Positions 1-12,900 of a DNA stretch of 64,000 nt are shown piece after piece. Both the position numbers and the translations under genes were made by a program. Numbering within the stretch: position 1 is the stretch's first letter; the number at the start of each line of letters is the position of its first letter. The notes under the pieces were generated by a model. That model saw only the letters and a list, made by a program, of their open reading frames with translations. It ran no database searches and was not told the origin of the DNA. The stretch is from Pachypanchax playfairii (Eukaryota > Chordata > Actinopteri > Cyprinodontiformes > Aplocheilidae), in contig SSNP01000084.1 in NCBI GenBank assembly GCA_006937955.1, forward strand, positions 1,759,689-1,823,688. The letters are read 5' to 3'.

Positions 1-1090
1 AATCTAACAACAGCACACCAGGCCAGGGACACTAAAGAGAAGATTGTGTGTACTCTGACATTAAGTTAGATATTAAGGCATCACAAGCTGTATTTTCATT
101 GCAATTCTTGAAAGGTCTTAATAATTTTGTGGCATTAATGTGGGCCAAACAAACTGTGAGATTATATTGTTTTTCATTGTTTTCATTCCCTTTTGCAAAA
201 ATAATTTTTTTTTGGGGTGAATCTCAGGGCAGCATTCCCCTTTATAAAGTGTATCAAGGAGCTGTGCAGCATATACATAAGTGATGTATTTTTAATTATT
301 ACGCATTAATGCTGGAACATGATTGTTCTTGAACAGTTCAGCCAAGATGGTTCAGAAACTGCTGCGATCATTGTGAAGATGGGGAGAGCAGATTGTGTAT
401 AAATAATTAATGTTTCCTCCTTTCTCGGTTTTTTCTCTCTCGGGTGACTAGATGTTTTTCTCCAGTGTGCATAGACAAGTCCATGGAATTGTTTCCTTGA
501 TAAATCAGAATCAGCACGTTAGTGCATCTTCTGTAGAACCTGAACATGGATGCTTACAGTCCGGGCTGCGTGATAATCTATGTAAAATCAATCTCTGTAA
601 CTCAATCCAGATACATTTTCTACATCTCAAAAGACACTGGAATAGTGATGACGTCTGTTCAGATCAAGACTCGGAACTTCTGAGCTTCTGGTGACATTGC
701 AGCATCTTTTTCTCATCTCACAAACCTGTAACACTTTGACATCTTTACTTCAGAGTCCTTGTTTGATTTTTGGAAACTGATTTGGCACATTTTTCATAAA
801 AACAGAAATACTACTTCAAGATGTCAAACTGTTATTTCTACCATAATGTTTAATAGATCTTTTCACTTTTCAGCTTTTCACATTTTTCTTCCAGTTCATG
901 TGTCTCTCCCACTTTCTCTCTTTATTCTCTATCTTTTCCATCCGTGTCTCTTGAGCAGCTTCCTCTGCTCAGGCTGGCCACACACTCCCTTCAGCACTTT
1001 TCACTCTCATGGTGTTGTTTTTTTCTCATTGCTCTCTGTGTCCCTCTCCTTTCCCCACCTTTTGTCCCGTTACTGCACTGACGGGGTCAG
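1..1090 (+). other. Non-coding, AT-rich, probably golga4 5' intron
   Basis: No exon found. Pyrimidine-rich towards 880-1090, forming a strong tract before the candidate exon at 1091. The missing golga4 N-terminal exons are not here and probably lie left of the window. Confidence 0.5.
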
Positions 1091-1192
1091 GTGCTGGCCG
1101 GGATGATAGCAGAACCCGCTTTTCTCTCTGAGTATACTATCTTTGCTCTGGACCATTCAAAACGACCCAAAACGGCCCAGGTAGCCAGTATG
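1091..1192 (+). CDS. Candidate internal exon, gene unknown
   Basis: Phase-0 open segment of 34 codons, VLAGMIAEPAFLSEYTIFAL continuing DHSKRPKTAQVASM. It is preceded by a long pyrimidine tract and gtcag and followed by an excellent gtgagt donor; a second donor (CAG|gtagcc at 1180) would also keep the frame. The other two + frames have stops. The composition is hydrophobic then basic, unlike golgin coiled coil. It could be an alternative 5' golga4 exon, an exon of another gene, or chance. I do not recognise the sequence. Confidence 0.4.
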
Positions 1193-3922
1193 GTGAGTTT
1201 ATCCTCACTTCCTGCCTCCTCCTCCTCTTTCTCTTCCTCCTCCTGTCCCGTTCCTTCCTCCCGTCTTCTGCGCGTTTGGGGAATTTTTAGAGGACTGTGA
1301 CCCAAGTAGGGACAGCTTGTTCCCTGATCTGTCTCCTGTTTGCATTGGATTTAGCAACAAGAAGGCATCTCATTTGTAAGCTAACCCTGCATCTAAAAGA
1401 AGATGTGTTTTAGATTGTGGGATGGAACCTTCTGTTCTTTCTGCCCTCTGTTGGTTTATTTCCTCACCTTTCAGATATCAAAGCCTGTCAGAGAATGAAA
1501 TACTACCCCTTTATTTTAGGTAGCCTCAGTTGCTTGCCTTGTAGCCCCTGTAGGACCCTGCTTTGTTGCCTGGTGGCCTTTGTCCCTTTTCCCAACATAT
1601 TTTGTTTATTTGGAGAGTTTACTTTTAATAAGTTTAAACTGTGTATAAAATGTAACTCCTCCATGTAAACAAACAGCCCAGAACACCTTGATGAACGCTA
1701 TTATAGACCATATGTCCTTTTATCTGTATGTGACTACTTGTACAAGCTAATAATTTTTTTTTTATATAAGCAATGTACCTGTGTTCTCACAAAATGACAC
1801 ATTAACAACTACACCACTGAATGAAAATCAATCCAATTACTATTTATAACTCACCACATTGTAGCAGTGAAACATTTTGGACAGTCAGAATGAGACACAG
1901 TCCAGAATATTTGACTGATACTGTAAAACCTTCCTGTAATTCACATTATACGTTTCCTGTATTTAACTTTGTCAGTGGGGACAAATGCATGTATGGTTTT
2001 AGTTGTGGAGTATTTCAGCATTTGATATTTAGTCCATGTAAAGTTTGTTTAACAAACATTTCTGTGAACACATCACATTGTATTTCAGTGTACTCAGTGT
2101 AAACAGAGCTCTTAGCAATAAGCTTAGTGCCAACTCAGTGAGCATCGGGACTGTTGAGGAGAAAAGCGAAAACAAAAAACATTAATACTGTTTCTTCGTT
2201 TCTTGTTGGTTATTTTAAAATCTGAGTTTGGCCTGATAAAAGGGAGACTTGTCATTTACTCAGATTGCAAATGAAGCAAATATATTGAATTTGGAAGCAA
2301 AAAAAAGCAGAAGGAGGGAACTGAGAATATGTTTAATGAACTTTGATTCATGCAACCTGCATGTACATCTTGGATTAGAAAACATTCACCTTAAGATGAA
2401 AGATTTGGTCTGAAATGTTTCAAGAGTCACGTTTGTTGGATTTTTACAATCACTGCTGTTAATCTGTACTTTTCTTTGTCAGATGATGATCTTTTATTAA
2501 CTGTGAGAAGTAGGCTTAGTTAGAAAAATGCACAAAGCAAATTCTGGTTCTCAGCTTTATTATTTACCTAATTTAAATAACATTGATGACGCTGCACTAC
2601 ACTTAGCAGGTTAGTTATAGTCTGTTTATAGTTGCAGGTGTGTTTAATAGTCGAGTTTTCCAACTGGACACACATTTTGTCTCTGTAAATAACTATAAAC
2701 ATCCTAAATTCATCTCATTGTCATGTTCATGCAACATTATGTTCCCACATAATGTTGATGCCTCAGTCTTTTCATTTAAATCCCATCAAACTGTTTTACT
2801 TTTCTTTTTCACAGTTTATTTAGGTGTTTTACGAGTTAAACTCGTCTGATTTCATCAGGTGTGTCTGTGGGTCACAAAGTTAGACTCTGTAATTCTTCGG
2901 ATTTTGTTTCAAAGCGCTTTGATGTTGTATTGAGTCGTTTTGATGTAGGAAGATTGTTTCTACAGCACAATCCTTGCCTTGGTGACATGTTGCATAGTAC
3001 TTTACCACAGATTGTTGTTTAGGCTAGCAGCTAGCGTCTTATGTGATAAATTACTGGCTGTCTTGACATAATACCAAAACAAGCATATGATTAATATAAA
3101 AGATTATTTTTACAAATTAATCTGAAAGAAAGAGCCAGTAAAATTGTTGTTTTTTATAAAAAACTAAATTTGCCTTTATTGTTGCTTTATGAAGGTGTTT
3201 TATTGAAACTGATTTCTTCCCTGGACATGAAGTCTACATGGTGCCTGTAGAGGCCTTTTCGTTCAGATCGTCTTTTGTGAGAATTGTTTCTTAGCTGTAG
3301 CTGAAGATTTTTTAAATGATCTCTGATCTTGTTTAGAAAGTAAAACTATAGCAGGGAAATTTATGTTCTTGTGGTTCTTGTAAACATCCAACCAGGGATG
3401 ATGTCTGTCCCATGAGAAGGTATAAGTTGCTCTGTAACTCAGAAGAAGGAGAAACTTGGAGCTGGACGAATGAGGAGAAGAATGTCTCTCTCTGATTCTG
3501 CTGATAACAAGTTAACTAAACTAACTAGGCTGCTAAATATCAATTCACTGTGATGATAATTTTGTGCTCTGTAATACAGCTTTACTCAGTACCGCTGAGC
3601 ATCTTTAATTAAATAAACCAGCTCTGCTGCTTGACTCTAACTGTGTGTCTCTCCCGACCTCATGGCTGTTCTCTAGAGTGACGTTTTAACCCTGTTTTTT
3701 GTTTGTTGTACGCTAGAGATGCCTTCTTTTATGTATTTAACCCTTTTGTTTTTCCAAATTGCATGAGGGTACCCACTGCCCCTGCATTGCTCCCAGCAAT
3801 ACTAATATTGCTCCCTTCAGAGTAATCAGGGAGAGCCGTGCTGGGTGTGGATGACTAACTGGCCCAGGACACGTTCGTCTGCACAGCTTTTCTTTTCCTC
3901 ATTATATGTTCTTATTCTGTAG
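1193..3922 (+). other. Non-coding stretch before first golga4 exon in window
   Basis: No coding exon seen. It opens with a TCC-rich low-complexity run (about 1205-1262) and is otherwise unremarkable AT-rich DNA except for the LTR-like segment near 3390-3665. Confidence 0.5.
3390..3665 (+). mobile_element. Possible solo LTR relic
   Basis: The segment has the order expected of a retroviral-type LTR: a TATAAG box (3421), about 190 bases later an AATAAA (3612-3617), then a U5-like stretch with CTCTGCTGCTTGACTCT and TGTGTCTCTCCCGACC. No matching second LTR, internal region or clear target duplication was found, so this is only a resemblance. Confidence 0.3.
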
Positions 3923-3991
3923 AGTTCCTCTAAAGGTGCTACAAGGTCTCCCAGAGGGAGCATCAACGGAGATGGAAGTGCTTCTCCTCAG
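3923..3991 (+). CDS. golga4: golga4 N-terminal cassette exon (23 codons)
   Basis: Phase-0 exon of 69 bases between an AG acceptor (3921-3922) and gtatct donor, reading SSSKGATRSPRGSINGDGS and ending SPQ. It matches in length and pattern (K-SP-x-S-x-NG-...-PQ) an insert I recall in one human GOLGA4 isoform and not in the main one, so it is probably an optional cassette exon. Ser/Gly-rich, expected to be disordered. Confidence 0.85.
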
Positions 3992-6900
3992 GTATCTTTA
4001 ATACATCCTTTATGGTCATTAAGCCTATTTAATAAGGTTTGACATATTTATTGATATGAATGAACTCGTGTTTTATACGTCCAACAGAGAGAGGAGTCAC
4101 AGACTTTTGCCCAAAAACTGCAGTTGAAGGTTCCTTCAATGGAGTCTCTGATTCGTGGCGGTGCAAGTCGAGCAGAAAATCTATTCCGCTCTTCATCTAA
4201 AGAGAACCTGGTTCGAAGCTCGTCACGTGAGTCCCTGACACCTTTGGGGGAACAGGAGTCCTCCGCAGCCCCCACATACGATCCGCCATCAGATATTGAG
4301 AGTGAAGCCGAGGAGCCGCCAGGAAGCGTCGAGTCCTTTTCAAAAGAGCAGCTGTTGCATCGACTGCTTCAAGTGGAGAGGAGCCTGGGCAAATACAGGG
4401 GGAAGTACTCAGAGGTGAGACACTCTGAAAAGCTTCTAGAAGATAAAAACAAAAAAACTATTTGGTAAAAAGCAACATTTATATTTTCTGTTGATTTTCT
4501 CGTCTCACAGCTGGTTACTGCATATCGGACCGTACAGAGAGATAAAGAGAAAACGCAGGTAATTTCGACAGAAAATTAAACAACCTTTTGTTTTGTTTTA
4601 AATTATGTTTGTCCTTCTACATTACTAAAAACTAATTACACCCTTTTTTTGTTACTCCACTCAGGCTATCCTCAGTCAGAGTCAAGATAAAGCTCTCCGC
4701 AGGATCGGAGAGCTTCGTGAGGTGACGACGTATTAGCAATAAGATTCAGTATCTTTTTTTATTCTTTATAGAAATTGTTCATAGAAGTAAACTTTGTGAT
4801 TCATCTCTAGGAGCTTCAAATGGACCAACAGGCCAAGAAACATCTACAAGATGAATTTGATGCAGTTCTGGAGGAGAAGGACCAGATGATCTCTGTCCTC
4901 CAAACACAAGTGAGTGTCCTGCTGAAACGTAGATGGAGGCAAGAAAACATGTTTCTGGGAATTAATAAATGTTTCTGATTTGAAATATTTATGCAGAAAG
5001 TTATGCCCAATGTAGAAAATTAATGTTATAAATGATCAAAGATAACATTTCTCCTCTTTCCTAAAGGTCTCTTTGTTAAAGAAAAGAGTCAAGGGTGTTT
5101 GTGATGATGGTTCAATTCCTGCTGAAGGTGAAGTTCCTCAATCTGAGGCTGCTCAGGTTTCCTCTGTGGTTCAGAGTCCACTGAAGGAGTCAAGTCTGGA
5201 GTCAGACGGTACAGAAGGCAAGTAGTTTTCATCTGCTCGTAGATCAGTCTGGAAAAGTTAGATGTGAAGATTCATTCTATGAAATGTGTGAGTCTTCAGT
5301 TTACGGTGAGAGTTCTCTTTTAAAAAGTTTTTTTTTTGTTTGTTTTTTTTTTCTGGACAGGAGAGGGCAACAGTGATCCAACCAAACTTATGGATGCTCT
5401 GCAGAAGAGGGTGAAAAGGCAAGAAAACCTGCTGCAGAAGTGCAAAGACGTGATCCGCACACACAAGGAGAGGGGTGCACAGCTGAGCAGCGAGAATGAA
5501 ACTCTGCAAGAACAGCTGCAGGAGCGGCTACAGGAGCTGGAGAAGATGAAGGTGGAAACACTGTATTTTAAAATGGGCCCAAATCTTATTTTAGAATTAG
5601 ATTTTATTCAGATAAACACATTTATAAAGTTTACATAATTAACTGTAGGCAGATTCATCATTATATTAAAGAGATTAACTCAGTTTTTATAAATGTTTTA
5701 TTGGGCTGAGGTTTGATTTAGAATGAGGCAGAACGGAGATGCTGGAAATGTGTTCAGGGTAATTAATGTGCTGCAAAATGTCTGTGAGTCTTTACAATTC
5801 ACTGATAATGTGACTCCATTATCTCTGTGACACAGCAGATCACTGAATCGCAGGGTCCAAACATCCACATTCCTTGGCAGCGCGCCACAGCCGGAGTTCA
5901 TGTCATGTCAGCTTGACATAACTTAACTATTGTTTTCATTTAATTAAGAACATTTTGCTTGAGCGGTCTGTTTGGCTTCTGTAGCATGTCCATTGCTTCT
6001 TTGATGTGCTGCAGCATGTGATGGCAGCTGCATACTGATGGACAGACACTGTGATAATAGACAGCAAGTCTCTGATTATGATTGATTTTTGTATATATTG
6101 ATTTTTCTGTTTAAGTAGAAAATATTTTCTAGAAAAATCAGCAGCCAGCAACAAAATCATCATAATGTAATATGAGACATTTGAAGTGGGTTTGATAATC
6201 TACAGGTTTTATAGATACTCATGCCAAAAGAAATGGCTGAGAACTGTAGTCAGTCCAGGTTGTAAATCTGTGGTGACAGAGAAACAAATCTACTGCATGA
6301 CTTCAGTGAAACTGGTCTGTAATTTGTGTTATTTGGTTTGTGGATGAGGCGAACTGGGAGGTGCAGAAAACATCTTATTTTGAAGTTACATGACAAGAAT
6401 AATTACAGGAAATGTAGTTTTTATGTAAATATTTACTGAATGTTTTGTGTTCAAAGGAGCTGCACACAACAGAAAAGACTAAGTTGATCACTCAGCTGCG
6501 AGATGCCAAGAATCTAATTGAACAACTGGAGCAGGACAAGGTTTGTAGTGGAGCTCTTAAACGTTTCTCACATTTAGATTCAAAGGTTTGTTGGTTTAGT
6601 TGGTTGTTTTTTTCCTGCCAGTCTTGAAAATCCCATATTTTTCCTCAGTTCTTTAGCATGAACGTTGATGGGTTTGAACAGAACCTAAAAATCTAAAGCT
6701 AATAATGGCACAGGATTTTAAAGTCTTGTGTCAAGCAATTGGAATTATGAAGAAATGTTTCCAGTTTTAGTCTCAATTCATATGTGAATGAAAAGTTAAT
6801 GAGCAGATTTTCTTGATAACTTCCAGGGAATGGTTATAGCTGAGACGAAGCGACAGATGCATGAGACGCTGGAGATGAAGGAAGAAGAGATCGCACAGCT

Positions 6901-9900
6901 TCGCTCCAGACTCCAGCAGGTAACAGCCCGAAAAGAGGAGTTACAGGAACAGAAAGAAAAGGCTGAGAAAGCAGGTGAGTACAGTCAACGTCTGAAATTG
7001 TACAAGAGGAAGAAAACAATCCTAGAAATAATAATGATGTGTTTTGTTTATGTCTACAGCTTTTGAAGAGCTGGAACGGGCTCTGGCAGCAGCTCAGAAA
7101 GCTGAAGAGGCCAGAAAACAGCTGCAGGTTCAACTGGATGAGCAAGTAAAAGAAGTCGAAAGAACCAGTGAAGAAGAGAGGAAGAGCCTTCAGCAAGAGC
7201 TCACACGCGTCAAACAAGATGTCGTCACCATCATGAAGGTCAGAAACACGAGGAAACCTTTAGTTACAGCTTCCCCCTATGAATTGATTGTATTTGACTA
7301 CATTACTATGATTATAAATATTCTTATTAGAAATCTTCAGAGGAAACTGTGGCTAATCTGGAAAAGGCCCACAGCGAAGCGCTAGCTGCTAAAGAAGAGG
7401 AAATAAAGGACAGGATCAACAAAGCAGTGGTAGGTTTAAACTTCTATTTGTTTACATTTACAACATTTCATAGTAAATAGCTTCTATATTTTTATCTTTA
7501 AATGGTTTTGCTACTTAGGAGCAGTGCAGAGAGGAGTTCGCTCAGTTATCTAAGGAGCAGGAACAACAAACGTCTCTCGCTTTGGAGGATATAGAGTTAC
7601 AGAAGACGGCAGTGAAGATGGAAGCTGATAATAAGATTAAAGAGATCCAGCTGGAGCTGGAAACTGCAAGAACTGTGAGTTTATTTTACTTTGAAAACTC
7701 ATTTTCTTAAAACGTGCCGAGATTATGCTAAACCTGTTGATTACTCATTAAATTAAATTATAAACTTGTTTCTCTATAAACTAATTCCTTTTTTATAAAC
7801 TAGCATTAGAAGTGATTTATCTTTGACAGGTAAACATCGAAGAAGTTTGTAGCAGAGCACAAAATATCAGGGCTTCAAAAGGTTTAAATAAAAATTGTGT
7901 TCAAATTTTACACGAGGAGTAGCAACAAGCGTCTATGTTTTATTAACTTTCGGTGTTTTGTAAATGTTTAATGACTCCATAACGGCTTCTTGGAAAGTAT
8001 TTCAGTCTTTTTGATTTCTACATTTAATGTGATTACAGAGGATCTTGGAGCTGGAGAGCTCTGTGGACAAGATCTCTGAAGACGAATCCAGTTCGTCTCA
8101 TGAGTTGTCCAATCAGCTGGAAGAGCTGACGAATCAACACAAAGAGCAAATGTCAGCATTGAAAGAAAAGCATCAGGAGGAGCTGGAAAGACACAAGGAC
8201 ACTCTAATCCAGCAGCATAATGTTTCTCTTGAGGAGCTCAAAGAAAAACACAGAGTGGAAATAGAGACCATTCTGAAGGATAAAGAGCTGCAGCTCCAAG
8301 CTCATGTTGAAGACATGAACCAGAAGACTTTAGAGAAACTGGATGCAAAGCAGGCAGAGTTGGAGGCACTTTCTGATGAGCTTTCAGGGGTTCTGAAGAG
8401 TCAACACCTACTGGAGGAGAAGCTGGGGGCAGCTGAAGAGGCTTCCAGGGTCGCTCAAGAGGAATTTGAAAGAAGGTTTCAAGATCAGGTGTCAAAGCAC
8501 AATGTCGAGGTTGAAAATGTCAAACATGAGCATGAAGAGTCACTTGGGAGCTTAGAGAAAACTCTGAAGCAGGAGCTTAATGAACTGAAAACTGTTCTGG
8601 AGGAAAAGGAAAAAGAAGTCGAACAATTTGTTTTAAAAGAAAAAACATTGCAAGAGGAATCAAATTCAACTTCAAAAGATTTAGAAATCAAGTTAAAGGA
8701 ATTTGAAGACGCGCAGCAGAGATTATCGCAAGTCCAGCAAGAAAATGAGAACCTGAAAGAAACTAATGCAGAGTTAAGTAGAATCTCTGAGGAACTAGAT
8801 CAGTGTAAGAGGGAGCTGACAGATCTGAAGCAGCAACTGGACACAACAAACAATGATTGCCAACAAAAAGAGAAGCTGCTGCAAGAAATGGAGCAAAAAT
8901 TAAAAGAAACCCAAAACGAACTGTCTGAGAAGGAGAAGATGCATACAGCAGAGCTAGACAGACATCTGGAGGAACAAACGCACCTCAAGAGACGACTGGA
9001 TGAAGAAAAAACTGCCCATGAGACGAAGCTGAAAAACACTAAAACAGAGCTGGAATCTAAGCTGAAAACACAGGAAACAAAACTGGAGAAATTCAAGCAG
9101 AAAGCCAAAGAAATGCAGGAGAACTTCAAGAAAAAGCTCCAGCTCAATGAAGAGAATATGAAGAAGGAGCTTGCAAAGAAAGACATGGAGCTTCAACAGA
9201 AAGAGCAGCAAGTTCAAGAAAAAATTGTGGAAATGGCTCAGAAGACTTCCCAAGGTCTCAGCAGCGCTGTGTCAGAACTCCAGGCCAACCATAAGGAAGA
9301 ACTAGAAAAACTACACGCCACCCAGAAGCATGAGGTCGAGGAGTTGGAGCGTCGTTGGCAGGAGAAGCTGGCGCAGCAGGAGGAAGAACTAACAGAGAAA
9401 CATTCACTTACACTACAGGAGAAGGGCCAGGAACTGGAGGAAACATCTCTCCATCTTAGCAGAAGCAGAGAAGAAAATGAAAAAATGTCAGGCGAATTAA
9501 AAGATTTAAAGGAAGAACTGGCAATCCGAGAAACCACGGTGCAGAAGCTGCAAGAAGAACTTAATGAAGCAGCAGTTAAACTTGAAAGTCTGTCTCAGGG
9601 GGAAGCGTTGCTCAAAGAGCAAATAGAATCAGCAGAGAGAAACCTTAACCAGGCTCTGAACGAAAGGAACACTCTGCAAGACAAGCTGAAGACGACAGAA
9701 GAAGAAAGCAGGGAGAACTTCAAAACTTTGTCGAATAAACTGAATGAAACAGAAAACATGTTTGAAACACTGAAAAATTCCAGATTGGGGGAAACTGAGG
9801 ACCTAGAGGGTAAATTAAAGGAAACTTCCCTTCAACTACAAGCCAAGGAAGCAGAACTCCAGCAGCACATAAACATGATCATTAATAAAATGGACCATTA

Positions 9901-12900
9901 CTGTCATGAAGTTCAGTCTAAATTAGATTGTACTTCTAATGAACTCCAGCAGCGAGTAGAGTGTCGAGTTAAAGAGCTCAACGACAGGCTGCTGTGTAGT
10001 CAGGAGAAGATGGGGCACGTCAAAAACATCTTCCTTACTAAACTTGGTAGAATTTGCACTTTAGAGGAGAATCTTTGCCAGCACACAGAGGAGAAGAAGA
10101 ATCTATGCATTTCATTAGAACAGTTGACCGCTCAGGTAAACGTTCACGTGGAGCACATTAAAGCCTTAACACACGAGAAGGAGAGTCTTTCTCTGTCCAT
10201 CATTGAACACGTTCAGAAAATCGCCGAGCTCAGCGAATCAAACAAAATCCTATCAGAAAGTCTGAAGACAAATGAGCTGCATATCACCGACTTGAAAAAC
10301 CAGCTTGCAAGTAGCATCAAAGACAAGGAGGAAGCCATAAATCAGCTGAAGCAGGAGAATGAAAAGGAGAGGCAGCAGTCTGCAGCTCAGATGAAGGAGG
10401 GCATGGAGAGGTTAGAGCAGGAGAGGAAGTGTGCTTCAGAGGAGGCAGAGGCACTCAGGAACAGTCTGTCTGAGTATGAGAAGAAGGCTGAGACAAAGTT
10501 CAGCCAGGATGATAACACTATTAAATCTCTGCAGATGAAGCTCGAAGAGTTGGAGAAAGAAATCTTAGAAAAAGATGAATCTCTGCAAAAGTTGTCAGCA
10601 GCTATCGACAATCAGTCCATCAGCAAGTCTGAGTTGGACCAGGTGTTGAGTGAAAAAGAGCAGAAAGTCAGTGACCTCACTTCAGAGCTTGATAGCTACA
10701 TCAGTCGGCTTGCCGAGCTTCAAGAGCAAATAGCCTTAAAGACAAAAGAGTGTGAAGAGCTCGCGTCCGAGCTCAAACAGCAATGTGACATCAGGGAGAA
10801 TGAAAAGAGGGAGTTGGTAGAGCAGCTGCAGCAGATCCAGACGCAGTGCACTCAGAATGGTAATTTGGAGCAAGAGATGGTGGAAAAGTTGCACTCGCTT
10901 GAGGAAGAAAACCAAAAGTGGAAACACGCGCTTGAAAGTCAAAAGGAGGAATTTGAGAAGATGAAAGATGAAATCATCACGAGCAAAGAGGAGAGTCTGA
11001 AAGAATCCATACAAAAGATATCTGCTGATAGTTCTCGTAAAATCTCCGAGCTGAAGAAGAAAGCTGAGCAGAAAATCAGTCAGATTAAAAAGCAGCTGAC
11101 TGCAGAGCTCGAGGAAAAAGAACAGACGATTAAGGGTCTCCAGAGTAGCCTGGAGGAAAACAAGAACAACGAAGCTGCAGGTAAAAATCAAATCGAAACA
11201 TTAGAAGAGAAAATCAGAACACTCGAAGAAGCTCTCGTCAAGCTTACAGAAGAACAGGAGAAGAAACTGGAAGAAGTTCTGAGTAACGAGAAGCTCGAAA
11301 AGCAGAAGTCTGTGGAGGAGTTGAGAGTTGTGTATGAAGAGAAGTTAACATCACTTCAGAGAGATGCCGTGCAACAGGAGGAGCTTCAAGAAGCAAAGCT
11401 GGCGTTAGATGAAGTCCAGGCAAAGCTAAAAGAAGCAGAGGAGCAGATTCAAAACCTCCTGGTAGAAATAAATCATCTGAAAGAAACCATACATGAGAAA
11501 GATGCTCAGCTCGATCAGCATCAGGCCACAACAAGGACGGTCCAGAATTCCTCTGAAGCTGAGGTGCAGGTGGAACGTAGCAGCATGCAGCAAACCACAA
11601 GTGCCATGGAACACGTGATGGGGAATCACGAGGTGGATGGTGATGATGGTTCTTTGGAAGCTCTTAAAAATAAACTGAGTCAGATGAAGAATGAGAGAGA
11701 AAAGATCCAGAAAGACTTTACGAGATTACAGAAAGACATGCGACTGATGAGGAAGGAGCATGAACAAGACCTGGAGAGCATGAAGAAGGAGTTACTGGAG
11801 GAGAACGAGACAAAACTCAAGTAAGTTTACAGTTACATAAATCATAATTTTCATATATTTATGACACTCACACAGATTTAAATCTCTTCTCACTCTCACA
11901 GAGCGGAGTTAGAAGACGTAGAACTGAAACACAACTCTGCTATAAAGCAGTTAATGAGAGAGTTCAACACACAGATGGCTCTGAAGGAGAAGGAGCTCGA
12001 TACATCTGTGAAGGAAACTATAGGTGATTCATTATGATCATCTGGACCTAGAACATGTTTTAACAAAGCAGTTAACTCTTCTTCTTTCCCTCACACAGCC
12101 AAAGCTCAGGAGGTGGAAGCCGAGCTCATCAGCAGCCATCACGATGAGGCCAGTCAGCTGAAGAAGGTGATTTCCCAGAAGGAGGACGATCTGCAAAGAA
12201 CTGTTCAGAAATATGAGCAAGTCATCCAGGTATTAAAGAAGAAGCTGAAACATTTTTCTTAAAGGACAGATTTATTTCTAAGTCACAAAAGAATCAAGAG
12301 AACCACGTATTTATTCATATTCTAAGTTCTGCTACTCAGTTTTGAAGTCTCATCTGTTTTCTGTTAAATGTCACATTTCTATTAAATTCTTTTAGAGCAG
12401 TTTCACTTTTATATTAGGCTGTGAGTCAGTTACTCCTATAAAAGTATTAAAATAACTTCCTCTATCCTCCTTTTTCTGTCTCTAAACAAAATGAGGTTAC
12501 AGAGAAGGGTGGGAAATATCAAAGCGTCTGACATACTTAAGCTGTGATGTTGAAATGAGACACAGGAAATGACTCGGTTGCTGTTTGTTTATTTGATATT
12601 AGAGTCGAGAAGAAGAGATGGGGGACAGAGTGTGGCAGGTTCAGAAACAACTCGAAGAGCTGCAAGCACGTTGCCAGAATACTTCAGAGGTATAATCCCA
12701 TCAGACACATGCGTTACTGTCTCAGTCCAGTGATGTATATGAGACATTATTCTTCTTTTAAAAAGCTGTAAAAAAAACATTTCACTCTTCACTGGGGGTT
12801 TAGAAAGCAAGATGAAATTTTTAGATTAATCCTGTTGAAGTCGTAAGTCATTTCACTCTGCATGAGGCAGAAGAAGTGGTATGAAATCATTCATTTTTTA

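Noticed and set aside
1087..1305. Minus-strand ORF overlapping the candidate exon
   Set aside because: Its acidic run is only the complement of the TCC-rich repeat at 1205-1262.
8238..11600. Several minus-strand ORFs of 70-150 codons opposite the golga4 giant exon
   Set aside because: They are shadows of a coiled-coil coding exon with biased codons; all are rich in F, S, L, C without domains, and the + strand reading is certain.
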